Below, one piece after another: positions 44,377 to 52,866 of a stretch of 64,000 nt of DNA. The DNA is from an uncultured Algibacter sp. (GTDB lineage: Bacteria; Bacteroidota; Bacteroidia; Flavobacteriales; Flavobacteriaceae), in assembly GCA_937958265.1 (NCBI GenBank), contig CALGNX010000003.1, forward strand, positions 149,802-213,801, given 5' to 3'. A model generated the notes under the pieces. It was given only the letters and a program-made list of their open reading frames with translations. It searched no databases and was not told the DNA's origin. The position numbers and the translations under genes were made by a program. The stretch's first letter is position 1. Each line of letters starts with the position of its first letter.

Positions 44377-45798
44377 CTAATTATAACTCCTAGGTCCTAA
44401 AAAAGCTGTGGTTGTTGTTTCGATTAATTGTTCACCACTGTAAACACCAATTTTTAATCGGTCTTTATCACCACTTAAAGCACTTGCGTTTACTTCAATA
44501 AACAATGTACCTTCAGCAAGCCCTTGTCCTTTTACCTTAAAGTCATCAGCCGAAACTAGTTTTATAGTGCCCTTATGCGATAACAATTTAAAATGAACCT
44601 CATCGATATCTTCTACCGTTTTATTTAATAACTTGTAGGTATATACATTGCTAATAATATTATCGGCCTTGTGCTCGTATAACTGACCTGGTAATCTAAG
44701 TATGCGCGCTTCAATATCATTACGCAAAAAAAGCATACCAATAAGCACAGCCGTAAGAATACCAAGTACAGCAGTATAGCCTTTTAAACGTGGTGTAAAC
44801 TTAAATTTTTCTTTCTTCTCAATGTTATCTTCACTGGCATAACGTATCAACCCTTTAGGTAAATCCACCGCCTCCATCATATGGTCGCAAGCATCAATAC
44901 AAGCGGTGCAGTTTATACATTCTAGTTGTGTACCATTACGAATATCAATGCCTGTTGGGCAAACGTGCACACAAGCAAAACAATCAATACAATCGCCTTT
45001 TCCTGTAGTAGGTCTATCTTCGGTTTTATTAAATTTTGCACGACCTGCTTCTTTTTCGCCACGTTTATGGTCGTAAGCCACCACAATAGATTTGTTATCT
45101 AACAGCACGCCTTGCAACCTACCGTAAGGACAAGCTATAATACATACTTGTTCTCTAAACCAAGCAAACACAAAATAAAAAACGCCTGTAAAAATAAATA
45201 GTGAAATAAGTGTACTTGTATGTTTTAACGGCCCATCCGTAATGTATCTAATAAGTTGATCGCTACCAATTAAATACGCTAAGAACACATTGGCTATAAG
45301 AAAGGATATGATAAAGAAAACAACCCATTTTAAAACACGTTTCTTAATTTTTTCAGCATTCCAAGGCATTTTTTGAAGGCGTATTTGTTTACCACGGTCG
45401 CCATCAATCCAATATTCAATGCGTCTAAAAACCATTTCCATAAAAATGGTCTGTGGGCAAACCCATCCGCAAAACAACCGGCCAAACGCTACTGTAAATA
45501 AAATAACAAAAACAACACCTATTATCATCATAATAACAAACAAGTGAAAGTCTTGCGGCCAAAATGGAAAACCAAAAATATTAAAGCGTCGTTCTAAAAC
45601 ATTAAACATTAAAAACTGGTTGCCACCAATTTTAATAAATGGCGCCGAAAATAAAAACGCAAGCAGTATATAACTTACATACTTACGGTACTCATACCAT
45701 TTGCCATCTGGCTTTTTAGGGAATACCCAAGCGCGGCCACCATCTTCATTTAATGTACCTATGGTATCTCTAAAATTATCTTGACTTTGCTCTGCCAT
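44377..45798 (-). CDS. ccoG: cbb3 oxidase accessory protein CcoG
   Basis: The 473-residue membrane iron-sulfur protein has about four N-terminal helices with the redox-type FGRLFCGWVCPQT and ACPYGRLQG motifs. Two ferredoxin-like clusters follow (CIDCFACVHVCPTGIDI and CINCTACIDACDHMM). A further helix (TAVLGILTAVLIGMLFL) and a C-terminal immunoglobulin-like FixG domain close it. CcoG helps reduce copper for cbb3 oxidase assembly. All cysteines are present. It is the last gene of the ccoS-to-ccoG unit, with 23 bases after the cupin gene. Confidence 0.95.
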   Translation of the reverse strand: MAEQSQDNFRDTIGTLNEDGGRAWVFPKKPDGKWYEYRKYVSYILLAFLFSAPFIKIGGNQFLMFNVLERRFNIFGFPFWPQDFHLFVIMMIIGVVFVILFTVAFGRLFCGWVCPQTIFMEMVFRRIEYWIDGDRGKQIRLQKMPWNAEKIKKRVLKWVVFFIISFLIANVFLAYLIGSDQLIRYITDGPLKHTSTLISLFIFTGVFYFVFAWFREQVCIIACPYGRLQGVLLDNKSIVVAYDHKRGEKEAGRAKFNKTEDRPTTGKGDCIDCFACVHVCPTGIDIRNGTQLECINCTACIDACDHMMEAVDLPKGLIRYASEDNIEKKEKFKFTPRLKGYTAVLGILTAVLIGMLFLRNDIEARILRLPGQLYEHKADNIISNVYTYKLLNKTVEDIDEVHFKLLSHKGTIKLVSADDFKVKGQGLAEGTLFIEVNASALSGDKDRLKIGVYSGEQLIETTTTAFLGPRSYN

Positions 45799-45821
45799 TA
45801 CTTGTTTTCTAATCTTGTTAT

Positions 45822-46127
45822 CTAATCCTGTTCTAGTAGTAAAAGAAATAAGGTATCATTGTAAGCCTCAACAGAGTGTGCAACATTTAAAGGTATATGC
45901 AAACTATCGGGCACTGCAAGTCTTACACTTTCTGTAGCTGTATTAAAGTCTATTTCTCCTTTTATAACCATTAATTTTGTCTTTAACGACACGGTATGCT
46001 TTTGTAAAACAACACCCGTTTTCATACCTATGGCAATTAATTTTGAGCCATTTGCTTGATAAATGTTATGCACTACGGGCTGGTCCGACAGTGTTGCTTT
46101 TTGTGCTATTTCGCTAAGCGTCATCAT
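45822..46127 (-). CDS. Small cupin-fold protein inside the cbb3 operon
   Basis: The 101-residue protein reads as a single-domain cupin: KLIAIGMKTGVVLQKHTVSL as the first strand pair with a His, LMVIKGEIDF as the central turn, and LHIPLNVAHSVEAYNDTLFL as the second motif with a His. The normal HxH pair is reduced to single histidines, so metal binding is uncertain. It starts 2 bases after the end of ccoP. Its role in the oxidase operon is unknown. Oxygen- or redox-linked sensing and assembly are possible, but not shown. Confidence 0.75.
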   Translation of the reverse strand: MMTLSEIAQKATLSDQPVVHNIYQANGSKLIAIGMKTGVVLQKHTVSLKTKLMVIKGEIDFNTATESVRLAVPDSLHIPLNVAHSVEAYNDTLFLLLLEQD

Positions 46128-46129
46128 TA

Positions 46130-47110
46130 CTAATTATTTGCTAATGCGTTAGTTGCTGCAACCTCAACAACGTCATTAAGCTTTGTAGAATCCTGTACTT
46201 GTTTTGCTGGTAACTCTTCAGTTTTAGGAGCGTCTGGGTCTATCCATATTTCACCTTCGGGAGCTTTAGGTTCTGAAGGTGTAGTACCTTGAAAACTTAA
46301 TACGTAGCTGGCAACTTGAGCCATTTCTGCAGGTTTTAAATCTGTTTTCCAAGGAATCATACCTTTTCCAGAACGGCCACCTTCAGAAATGGTGTTAAAT
46401 ACATTTTTAATACCACCACCTAAAATCCAATGGTTGTCTGTTAAGTTAGGACCTATTCCGCCGCCGCCATCAGCTTTGTGGCAAGCAACACAATTTGTTG
46501 TAAAAATGGTTTTTCCTGCTTTTAAATCTGATGCATCGGTTAATAAAATAACACTATTAACATCCACTAAATCCTTAGCTGTTTTTTTCCATTCTTCTAT
46601 TTCAATTTTTGCTTCAGCCACAGCGATTTCATATTCTTCATCCTGACTATAATCATTAAAAACCTCAAAACGAACCATATAAAAAATAGCAAAAACAATA
46701 GTTGCATAGAAACTATATTTCCACCAAGGTGGTAAATCGTTATCTAATTCTTTAATACCATCATAGTTGTGATCTAGTATAATTTCGTGTTCTTCTTCAA
46801 TGGCTTTACTACCTAATGAGGCTTTGTATTTCTCTTTTATCCATTTAAATTGATTCGCTTTCGCGAAAGCTTGCTTATCATCATACCTTCGCTTTGCTTC
46901 TGGCTTTAAAGACCTGTATAAAATACTCTTAAAGGCTTCCGTACATACTTCTCCAGCAATGTAGAAAAGTATAATACACCCTAATATTGCCCAAGCCCAA
47001 GGTTGCTCAACAAAAATTGAAGTTTCTCCTGTTGTACCTACCCAGTTAAGAAATAAATAACCAAATATTGAGAATCCGATGACTCTTAGAAATGATGCTC
47101 CTATTCTCAT
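46130..47110 (-). CDS. ccoP: cbb3 oxidase subunit III (CcoP), mono-heme type
   Basis: The 326-residue subunit begins with two hydrophobic helices (about residues 5-60) and a cytoplasmic stretch. The CcoP-specific LPPWWKYSFYATIVFAIFYM segment comes before the c-type cytochrome domain. The only heme motif is CVACH near residue 205, with GGGIGPNLTDNHWI after it and the axial Met in GKGMIPWK. Proteobacterial CcoP has two hemes, so this is the shorter Bacteroidota form. The acidic Pro-rich tail after residue 280 is unusual. It overlaps ccoQ by 4 bases. Confidence 0.93.
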   Translation of the reverse strand: MRIGASFLRVIGFSIFGYLFLNWVGTTGETSIFVEQPWAWAILGCIILFYIAGEVCTEAFKSILYRSLKPEAKRRYDDKQAFAKANQFKWIKEKYKASLGSKAIEEEHEIILDHNYDGIKELDNDLPPWWKYSFYATIVFAIFYMVRFEVFNDYSQDEEYEIAVAEAKIEIEEWKKTAKDLVDVNSVILLTDASDLKAGKTIFTTNCVACHKADGGGGIGPNLTDNHWILGGGIKNVFNTISEGGRSGKGMIPWKTDLKPAEMAQVASYVLSFQGTTPSEPKAPEGEIWIDPDAPKTEELPAKQVQDSTKLNDVVEVAATNALANN

Positions 47111-47304
47111 AACTCTATACCATTTATAGTTACTGTATCATCTTCTAAAGGAATGTTACTCACCTTAGTTATATGTGCTTTCTTAGCGGTAAAAACCCAC
47201 AAAAAAAGTCCTGCGAAAAAGATGAAAAATATCAATAATGAAATCATAGGGTAGACTTCCACACCTTCTATGTTTTCTAAGTTTCCTTTTATAAATTTTA
47301 ACAT
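47107..47304 (-). CDS. ccoQ: cbb3 oxidase small subunit (CcoQ/FixQ-like)
   Basis: This 65-residue protein has a single membrane helix (LLIFFIFFAGLFLWVF) followed by a short polar tail. CcoQ-type subunits stabilise the core complex. It lies 4 bases after ccoNO and overlaps ccoP by 4 bases, which fixes its place in the operon. Sequence conservation in this family is low, so the call rests largely on size and position. Confidence 0.8.
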   Translation of the reverse strand: MLKFIKGNLENIEGVEVYPMISLLIFFIFFAGLFLWVFTAKKAHITKVSNIPLEDDTVTINGIEL

Positions 47305-47308
47305 AGCC

Positions 47309-49513
47309 TTATTGGTTTAAGTTAGCAGCAGTTTTATCCGCATTTTTTATTTTAATATCTGTACCTAAGCGTTGTAAATATGCTATAAGTGCTACAACTT
47401 CTCGATCTCTCATATCTATAAAGTCCTCACCATTCTCTTGAGCATATTTTTTATCAGCTTCGTACGTTTTGGCAAAATCGGGATCGTTGTAAAGATTTTT
47501 CTCTATTTGTGTCCCTTGCTCGTTCATCCATACTTGGGCACGCGCAATATCTTCTGGCGTATATGGCACACCAAGTATAACCATTGCATTCATTTTATCT
47601 TCTGTTGAGTCCTTGTTAAGTGCTTTCTGAATAAGCCATTTGTATGATGGCATTATAGAACCAGAAGAAGTAGACTGTGGATCGTAAAAATGATTTAAAT
47701 GCCAGTTATCACTGTATTTTCCTCCTACACGCATAAGGTCTGGTCCTGTGCGCTTACTTCCCCATAAAAATGGATGGTCATACACGTATTCGCCTGCTTT
47801 AGAATATTCGCCATAACGCTCTACTTCACTACGGAACGGGCGCACCATTTGTGAGTGACAAGACACACAGCCTTCTCTTATATAGATATCTCGACCCTCT
47901 AACTCTAGAGGAGAATATGGTTTTACACTTGTTATTACTGGTACATAATCATCAACCATTAATGATGGAACGATTTGAACAATACCTCCTATTAAAATGG
48001 CTATTGTAGCAAAAATTGTAAGTTTTACTGGGCGTCTTTCTAACCAGGTATGGTAGCCTTCCTTAACCGTACGTTTTTTAGTTACTTTTTCCAATGGCGC
48101 TGCCTCGGCAAGTTCGTCTGTTACTTCACTTCCAGCACGAGCTGTCATAATTAAATTATAAATACCAATTAAAGCACCCACAACAAACATCGATCCACCA
48201 ATAGCGCGCATCCAATACATAGGTATAATTTCGCTTAAAGTTTCTAAGAAATTACCGTAGGTTAATGTACCATCTGGATTAAATTGCTTCCACATAGAGG
48301 CTTGTACAAAACCTGCTACATACATTGGTAATGCATAGAGAATGATACCTAATGTACCTATCCAAAAATGTACGTTTGCTAATTTATTAGACCATAAGGT
48401 GGTTTTAAATAATTTTGGAACCATCCAATAAATCATACCAAAGGTTAAGAAACCATTCCAGGCTAAAGCACCAACGTGTACGTGTGCAATTACCCAGTCG
48501 CTAAAGTGCGCTATGGCATTTACATTTTTTAGTGAAAGCATTGGGCCTTCAAAAGTTGCCATACCATAACCTGTAATAGCAACCACCATAAATTTTAAAA
48601 CAGGATCTGTACGTACTTTATCCCAAGCACCACGCAAGGTTAATAATCCATTTATCATACCACCCCAAGATGGTGCAATAAGCATTATGGAAAATGCAAC
48701 ACCTAAATTTTGCGCCCAATCTGGCAAAGCAGAATACAATAAGTGGTGTGGTCCTGCCCAGATGTAAATAAATATTAATGACCAAAAGTGAACAATCGAT
48801 AACCTATAAGAGTAAACAGGTCTATTTGCCGCTTTTGGAACAAAATAATACATTAAACCTAAGAATGGTGTTGTTAAGAAAAATGCAACCGCATTATGGC
48901 CATACCACCATTGTACCAATGCATCTTGCACACCGGCATACATTGAATAACTTTTTAAAGCACCTACTGGCACTGCCATACTATTAACTATATGGAGCAC
49001 TGCTACCGTAACAAACGTACCTAAGTAAAACCAGATGGCAACATATAAATGGCGTTGTCTTCTTTTAAGAATAGCACCTATAAGGTTTGCACCAAAAGCC
49101 ACCCAAATTAAAGCAATTGCAATATCAAAAGGCCACTCTAATTCTGCATATTCTTTTGACGATGTATAACCTAAAGGCAGTGTAATAGCTGCGCCAACAA
49201 TAATAGCTTGCCATCCCCAAAAGTTAAGATTACTTAACCAATCCTTCCACATACGCGCTTTTAGTAAGCGTTGCGAAGAATAATAGACGCCTGCAAAAAT
49301 AGCATTCCCAACAAATGCAAAAATCACGGCATTTGTATGTAATGGTCTTAAACGACCAAAACTTAACCACGAGATACCATCTGTTATATTAGGGAATAAA
49401 AACATAAAGGCTAGCAATAGCCCAACACTCATCCCGATAACGCCCCAAAACATTGTAGCGACTATAAATTTGCGAACGATTTTATTATCGTAGTAAAACT
49501 TTTGTACTTCCAT
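47309..49513 (-). CDS. ccoNO: Fused cbb3 oxidase subunits I and II (CcoN-CcoO)
   Basis: The 734 residues carry the catalytic CcoN part (about residues 1-480) with some twelve membrane helices. Heme and copper ligands lie in RPLHTNAVIFAFVGN, QWWYGHNAVAFFLTTPFLG, GPHHLLYSALPDW and HFSDWVIAHVHVGALAWNGF. It runs directly into the CcoO part, a membrane-anchored cytochrome c with CVSCHSQMVRPF (heme site near residue 548) and SIMPSYKWL. Fusion of the two subunits is usual in Bacteroidota. This is the oxygen-reducing core of a high-affinity terminal oxidase for low oxygen. Confidence 0.97.
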   Translation of the reverse strand: MEVQKFYYDNKIVRKFIVATMFWGVIGMSVGLLLAFMFLFPNITDGISWLSFGRLRPLHTNAVIFAFVGNAIFAGVYYSSQRLLKARMWKDWLSNLNFWGWQAIIVGAAITLPLGYTSSKEYAELEWPFDIAIALIWVAFGANLIGAILKRRQRHLYVAIWFYLGTFVTVAVLHIVNSMAVPVGALKSYSMYAGVQDALVQWWYGHNAVAFFLTTPFLGLMYYFVPKAANRPVYSYRLSIVHFWSLIFIYIWAGPHHLLYSALPDWAQNLGVAFSIMLIAPSWGGMINGLLTLRGAWDKVRTDPVLKFMVVAITGYGMATFEGPMLSLKNVNAIAHFSDWVIAHVHVGALAWNGFLTFGMIYWMVPKLFKTTLWSNKLANVHFWIGTLGIILYALPMYVAGFVQASMWKQFNPDGTLTYGNFLETLSEIIPMYWMRAIGGSMFVVGALIGIYNLIMTARAGSEVTDELAEAAPLEKVTKKRTVKEGYHTWLERRPVKLTIFATIAILIGGIVQIVPSLMVDDYVPVITSVKPYSPLELEGRDIYIREGCVSCHSQMVRPFRSEVERYGEYSKAGEYVYDHPFLWGSKRTGPDLMRVGGKYSDNWHLNHFYDPQSTSSGSIMPSYKWLIQKALNKDSTEDKMNAMVILGVPYTPEDIARAQVWMNEQGTQIEKNLYNDPDFAKTYEADKKYAQENGEDFIDMRDREVVALIAYLQRLGTDIKIKNADKTAANLNQ

Positions 49514-49519
49514 AGTTAC

Positions 49520-49729
49520 TTAAGTTTGATCTTGTATTATAATTGGTTTTTTAGTTGTTTCGTTTTTGTGAGACTCAGTTTCTTTGACCACTTCATCTTC
49601 AAAAAGCATTCGAACAGAAGGCGTATACGTATCATCATATTGTCCTTTTTTTACCGACAAAATAAATGCAGCAAAAAAAATAAGCGCCACTATAACACTA
49701 ATTGTAAGAAGCATATAAATAATATTCAT
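49520..49729 (-). CDS. ccoS: cbb3 oxidase assembly protein CcoS
   Basis: The 69-residue protein has one N-terminal membrane helix (MNIIYMLLTISVIVALIFFA) and the conserved KKGQYDDTYTPSVRMLFEDE segment. CcoS is needed for heme and copper insertion into cbb3 oxidase. I set the start at 49729: the frame is open to 49792, but the extra stretch would overlap a TGAC-N4-GTCA operator (49780-49791) and a putative -7 box. It is the first gene of ccoS-ccoNO-ccoQ-ccoP-cupin-ccoG, 6 bases before ccoNO. Confidence 0.9.
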   Translation of the reverse strand: MNIIYMLLTISVIVALIFFAAFILSVKKGQYDDTYTPSVRMLFEDEVVKETESHKNETTKKPIIIQDQT

Positions 49730-49748
49730 ATCTGTTTTAATTATGGTG

Positions 49749-49791
49749 TAAAAATACCTGGCTTCGTTATTAAAAACGATGACATTTGTCA
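49749..49791 (-). promoter_or_regulatory. Putative Crp/Fnr-type operator and promoter of the cco operon
   Basis: The palindrome TGACATTTGTCA (49780-49791) lies 23 bases upstream of TATTTTTA (minus strand, 49749-49756), a near match to TAnnTTTG. The operator centre would be about 41-42 bases before the transcript start, the position used by activators of this family. The next gene on this strand is ccoS. Confidence 0.6.
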
Positions 49792-49810
49792 CCCTTAGTA
49801 TTTAATTATT

Positions 49811-50053
49811 TTAAACGTTTAAATACAATCCTACCATACTTATTGATCGTTGTGCTTCTTGTAGCATTTCAGCCGGAATTTGCAACTGATTTATTTTCGC
49901 AATCTTTGAAATTTGGTTGGTTTTTTGATTTAAATATTGAAATTCCTTTAAGGCATAACCCCTCATTAAATAGCACTCTAGGCAGTCATTATTTTTAGAT
50001 AGTGATTTTAAATGGTCTATTTTTTGGGAGAGTTCAATAAAATGAGGCGTCAT
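49811..50053 (-). CDS. Small hypothetical protein between ccoI and ccoS
   Basis: This 80-residue protein reads as mainly helical, with two cysteines in NNDCLECYLMRG. It has no signal peptide or membrane segment. It starts 2 bases after the ccoI stop, so it is the second gene of the ccoI unit, and ends just before the operator of ccoS. No family is recognised. Context suggests a role in oxidase or copper handling. Confidence 0.65.
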   Translation of the reverse strand: MTPHFIELSQKIDHLKSLSKNNDCLECYLMRGYALKEFQYLNQKTNQISKIAKINQLQIPAEMLQEAQRSISMVGLYLNV

Positions 50054-50055
50054 AA

Positions 50056-52464
50056 TTATATTGCTTTTTTAGAGTTTAATTTTTTGCCTAATAAATGGGT
50101 TACTAGTGTTGTAAAAACAACAATACTTATAGAGCTAAGTGGCATTAAAATAGCGGCAACTACAGGTGCAAGATTTCCGGTAACAGCAAAACCTAAACCT
50201 ATGAGATTGTAACATAACGAAAAGATAAAAGCATATTTAATAACGTTAATGCCTTTCCGCGAAAGCGATAAAAACTGAGCGATATCTTTAAACTTTGATC
50301 CATCTAATATACCATCGCAAGCTGGTGAAAACACATTAACATTTTCCGAAATAGATATACCAACATTACTTTGTGCAAGTGCACCTGCATCATTAAGACC
50401 GTCGCCTATCATTAACACATTATGCCCTAGTACTTGCTGGTTTTTAATGTAGTTGAGTTTATCTTCTGGTTTTTGATTAAAAAGAAGTGTAGCATTTTTA
50501 GGTAATAATGTAGAGAGGTGCTCACGCTCTCCATCGTTATCTCCTGAGAGTATCACAATTTTTGCTTTCTGTTTAATAGCATTAAAAACAGTGCTTACGC
50601 CAGCTCTATATTCATTATAAAAAACATAACAGCCCTTGTATTTATTATCTGTACTAATGTGAACTGCCGTGCGCTGGTGTGCGTTTTTAGTGGTTTCCTT
50701 TTTGGCTACAGTAAAACCATAAGAGCCTACTTTAATATTATGATTGTTTAGTACACCTGTAATACCTTGGCCTATATCTTCTGTAAAAGTGTCTAAGGTT
50801 TCTATATTATTTTTATCTAGAATATTATAAAGCGACCTACTTAATGGGTGATTGGAGGCTCTTAGGGTACTTGTTAGTAAAATTTCTTCGTCTTCAGTAA
50901 GTGCTATACCTTCATAGGTAATTGTGTTTTTTGAACTCGTAGTAAGTGTTCCTGTTTTATCAAAAACCACAGTATCTATATGCGATAATTGCTCAATAAC
51001 TGCACTGTCTTTCATATATAATTTATGACGCCCAAAAATGCGAAGTAAATTACCTAATGTAAATGGTGCTGCTAATGCAATGGCGCAAGGGCAAGCTACA
51101 ATAAGTACTGCTGTAAATACATTTAGCGCAATAGATGCATCTATAAAAAGCCACACTATAGTAGCAACTACAGCAATAATTAGTAAGCTTACAGTAAAGC
51201 GTCTACTAATGCGGTCTGTAATGTTTTCAAAAGTACTTTGCTTGTTTTTTGCAAACACCTCATTGGACCATAATTGCGTAAGATAGCTTTGCTCAACAGG
51301 TTTTACCACTTCTACCTCTATAACGCTGGCTTGTTGCCTGCCACCAGCAAATAACTGATCTCCAGAAATTTTACTAACTGGCACTGCCTCTCCAGTAACG
51401 AAACTATAATCGATTAAAGCATCGCCGTTTATAAGGATTCCATCTACAGGCAACAACTCATTATTTCTAATTAAAATGCGATCGCCTTTTTTAAGTTCGT
51501 AAACTTGAGTCTGTTCTTCCACATTAACAGCAACACCATCTTTTTTTATTAAACGCGTTACCGCAATGGGAAAATAGGATTTATAATCCCTTTCAAACGA
51601 TAGAAATGCATAGGTTTTATGCTGAAAGAATTTACCTAATAACAAGAAGAAAATTAATCCTGCCATACTATCAAAAAAACCGGTTCCCCAATCCATTACA
51701 ATTTCTACAGTAGACCTTATAAACAATACTGAAATACCAATGGCGATAGGCACATCAATATTTAAAATTTTAGAGCGTAAACCTTTGTAGGCAGACACAA
51801 AATAGTCGCAGCCAGAATAAAAGGCTACTGGTAATGCAAAAGCGAAGGTGAGCCATCTAAAAATATGTTTAAATTTTTCTAACCAAAATTCACTCACTTC
51901 AAAATACTCAGGAAATGAGAGAAACATAATGTTACCAAAAGCAAAACCTGCAACACCTAGCTTGTAGATTAAACTACGATCTATATGCGACTTGTTTTCT
52001 GAGGCATCATCTAAAGAAATATAAGGTTCGTAACCCAATTTAGCCAAAAGAATGACAAGGTCTTGAAGCGATAACATTTCTGATGAAAAAGTAATACAGA
52101 CTGTTTTTTTAGGAAAATTAACCTGCGCTGTTTTTACCGCAGCATTTAATTTATTTAGGTTTTCTAACACCCAAATACAAGAGCTACAATGTATAGAAGG
52201 AATTAATAGTGATACCACTTGTGTGCCTTGCTCATTAAACTCTAATAGTTTGGAAATAATTTGGGTATTCTCTAGAAAATCAAACTTATTCTCTTGAAAT
52301 AATGGCGAAATACCAGGTGTGTGCTCCAGGTCATAGTAGTACGATAAATCATTATCATTAAGTATATCATACACTGTTTTACAGCCGTGACAGCAAAACA
52401 TTTTTTCTTGATGCTCAATCACAGTTGTATCACACGCATCACCACAATGAAAACAAGTAGACAT
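50056..52464 (-). CDS. ccoI: Copper-transporting P1B-type ATPase for cbb3 oxidase (CcoI/FixI)
   Basis: The 802-residue protein starts with an unusual Cys-rich metal-binding domain (CFHCGDACDTTV, MFCCHGCKTVYDIL). An HMA domain with CSSCIWVLENL follows. Eight membrane helices surround the transport motif ACPCAIALAAP, near residue 460. The phosphorylation loop is FDKTGTLT and the hinge is GDGLNDAGALAQSNVGIS. This class exports Cu(I) for oxidase assembly rather than detoxification. The TGEAVPVSK actuator motif is present. An operator-promoter pair (52513-52555) lies upstream, and the 80-residue gene follows. Confidence 0.95.
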   Translation of the reverse strand: MSTCFHCGDACDTTVIEHQEKMFCCHGCKTVYDILNDNDLSYYYDLEHTPGISPLFQENKFDFLENTQIISKLLEFNEQGTQVVSLLIPSIHCSSCIWVLENLNKLNAAVKTAQVNFPKKTVCITFSSEMLSLQDLVILLAKLGYEPYISLDDASENKSHIDRSLIYKLGVAGFAFGNIMFLSFPEYFEVSEFWLEKFKHIFRWLTFAFALPVAFYSGCDYFVSAYKGLRSKILNIDVPIAIGISVLFIRSTVEIVMDWGTGFFDSMAGLIFFLLLGKFFQHKTYAFLSFERDYKSYFPIAVTRLIKKDGVAVNVEEQTQVYELKKGDRILIRNNELLPVDGILINGDALIDYSFVTGEAVPVSKISGDQLFAGGRQQASVIEVEVVKPVEQSYLTQLWSNEVFAKNKQSTFENITDRISRRFTVSLLIIAVVATIVWLFIDASIALNVFTAVLIVACPCAIALAAPFTLGNLLRIFGRHKLYMKDSAVIEQLSHIDTVVFDKTGTLTTSSKNTITYEGIALTEDEEILLTSTLRASNHPLSRSLYNILDKNNIETLDTFTEDIGQGITGVLNNHNIKVGSYGFTVAKKETTKNAHQRTAVHISTDNKYKGCYVFYNEYRAGVSTVFNAIKQKAKIVILSGDNDGEREHLSTLLPKNATLLFNQKPEDKLNYIKNQQVLGHNVLMIGDGLNDAGALAQSNVGISISENVNVFSPACDGILDGSKFKDIAQFLSLSRKGINVIKYAFIFSLCYNLIGLGFAVTGNLAPVVAAILMPLSSISIVVFTTLVTHLLGKKLNSKKAI

Positions 52465-52512
52465 AGTTTTTAAGTTTGCTCTAACCGCTTAGCGGTTGTA
52501 TTATACCTGTCG

Positions 52513-52588
52513 CAAATATTGGAAACTATTGCGGCTAAAACGATGACATTTGTCACTCTTTAAATTGTAACCTATTGATTTATTTTTG
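52513..52588. promoter_or_regulatory. Putative divergent Crp/Fnr-type operator with two promoters
   Basis: The palindrome TGACATTTGTCA (52544-52555) sits between divergent genes. On the minus side AATATTTG (52513-52520) lies 23 bases away and fits a promoter for ccoI. On the plus side TATTTTTG (52581-52588), an exact TAnnTTTG match, lies 25 bases away and fits a promoter for the small gene at 52632. One operator could serve both. Confidence 0.6.
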
Positions 52589-52631
52589 TTTATTTTTTTT
52601 AAAAAAAAATTACAAACAAAACCAAAAAGTT

Positions 52632-52781
52632 ATGAATTTGTCTTTTAGTTGGGTGTTTCATATAACTGTATTAGGGCAAGCTATGCTGGTTCTAACAGTT
52701 TATAAGATCCTAACGGATAATTATAAAACAGAAAAGACCTTTAGAGATTTCTACGAGGATAAACCTGATTTAGGTAAATGA
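52632..52781 (+). CDS. Small membrane protein upstream of the Crp/Fnr regulator
   Basis: This 49-residue protein begins MNLSFSWVFHITVLGQAMLV and has a single hydrophobic helix up to about residue 25. A polar tail follows, with FRDFYEDKPDLGK. The frame is open upstream to 52575, but the exact -7 box at 52581 argues for the ATG at 52632. It is divergent from ccoI and controlled from the same operator by inference. Small membrane proteins at this position are common near cbb3 genes in the phylum; function unknown. Confidence 0.65.
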   Translation: MNLSFSWVFHITVLGQAMLVLTVYKILTDNYKTEKTFRDFYEDKPDLGK

Positions 52782-52814
52782 TTTTTATCCTAACTTTAGA
52801 ATCAATCTTTTAGG

Positions 52815-52846
52815 TTTGGCTTTCATTTTTTGTTCGGTTATCTTTG
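52815..52846 (+). promoter_or_regulatory. Putative promoter of the Crp/Fnr regulator gene
   Basis: TTTG (52815-52818), 20 bases, then TATCTTTG (52839-52846) matches the Bacteroidota -33/-7 pattern well, about 20 bases before the ATG at 52867. No TGAC-N4-GTCA site is seen here. Confidence 0.55.
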
Positions 52847-52866
52847 TTTTTTAATTTTATAAATGA

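Noticed and set aside
49502..49798. 98-residue plus-strand frame opposite ccoS
   Set aside because: Low-complexity shadow of ccoS. It crosses the operator site and has no family features.
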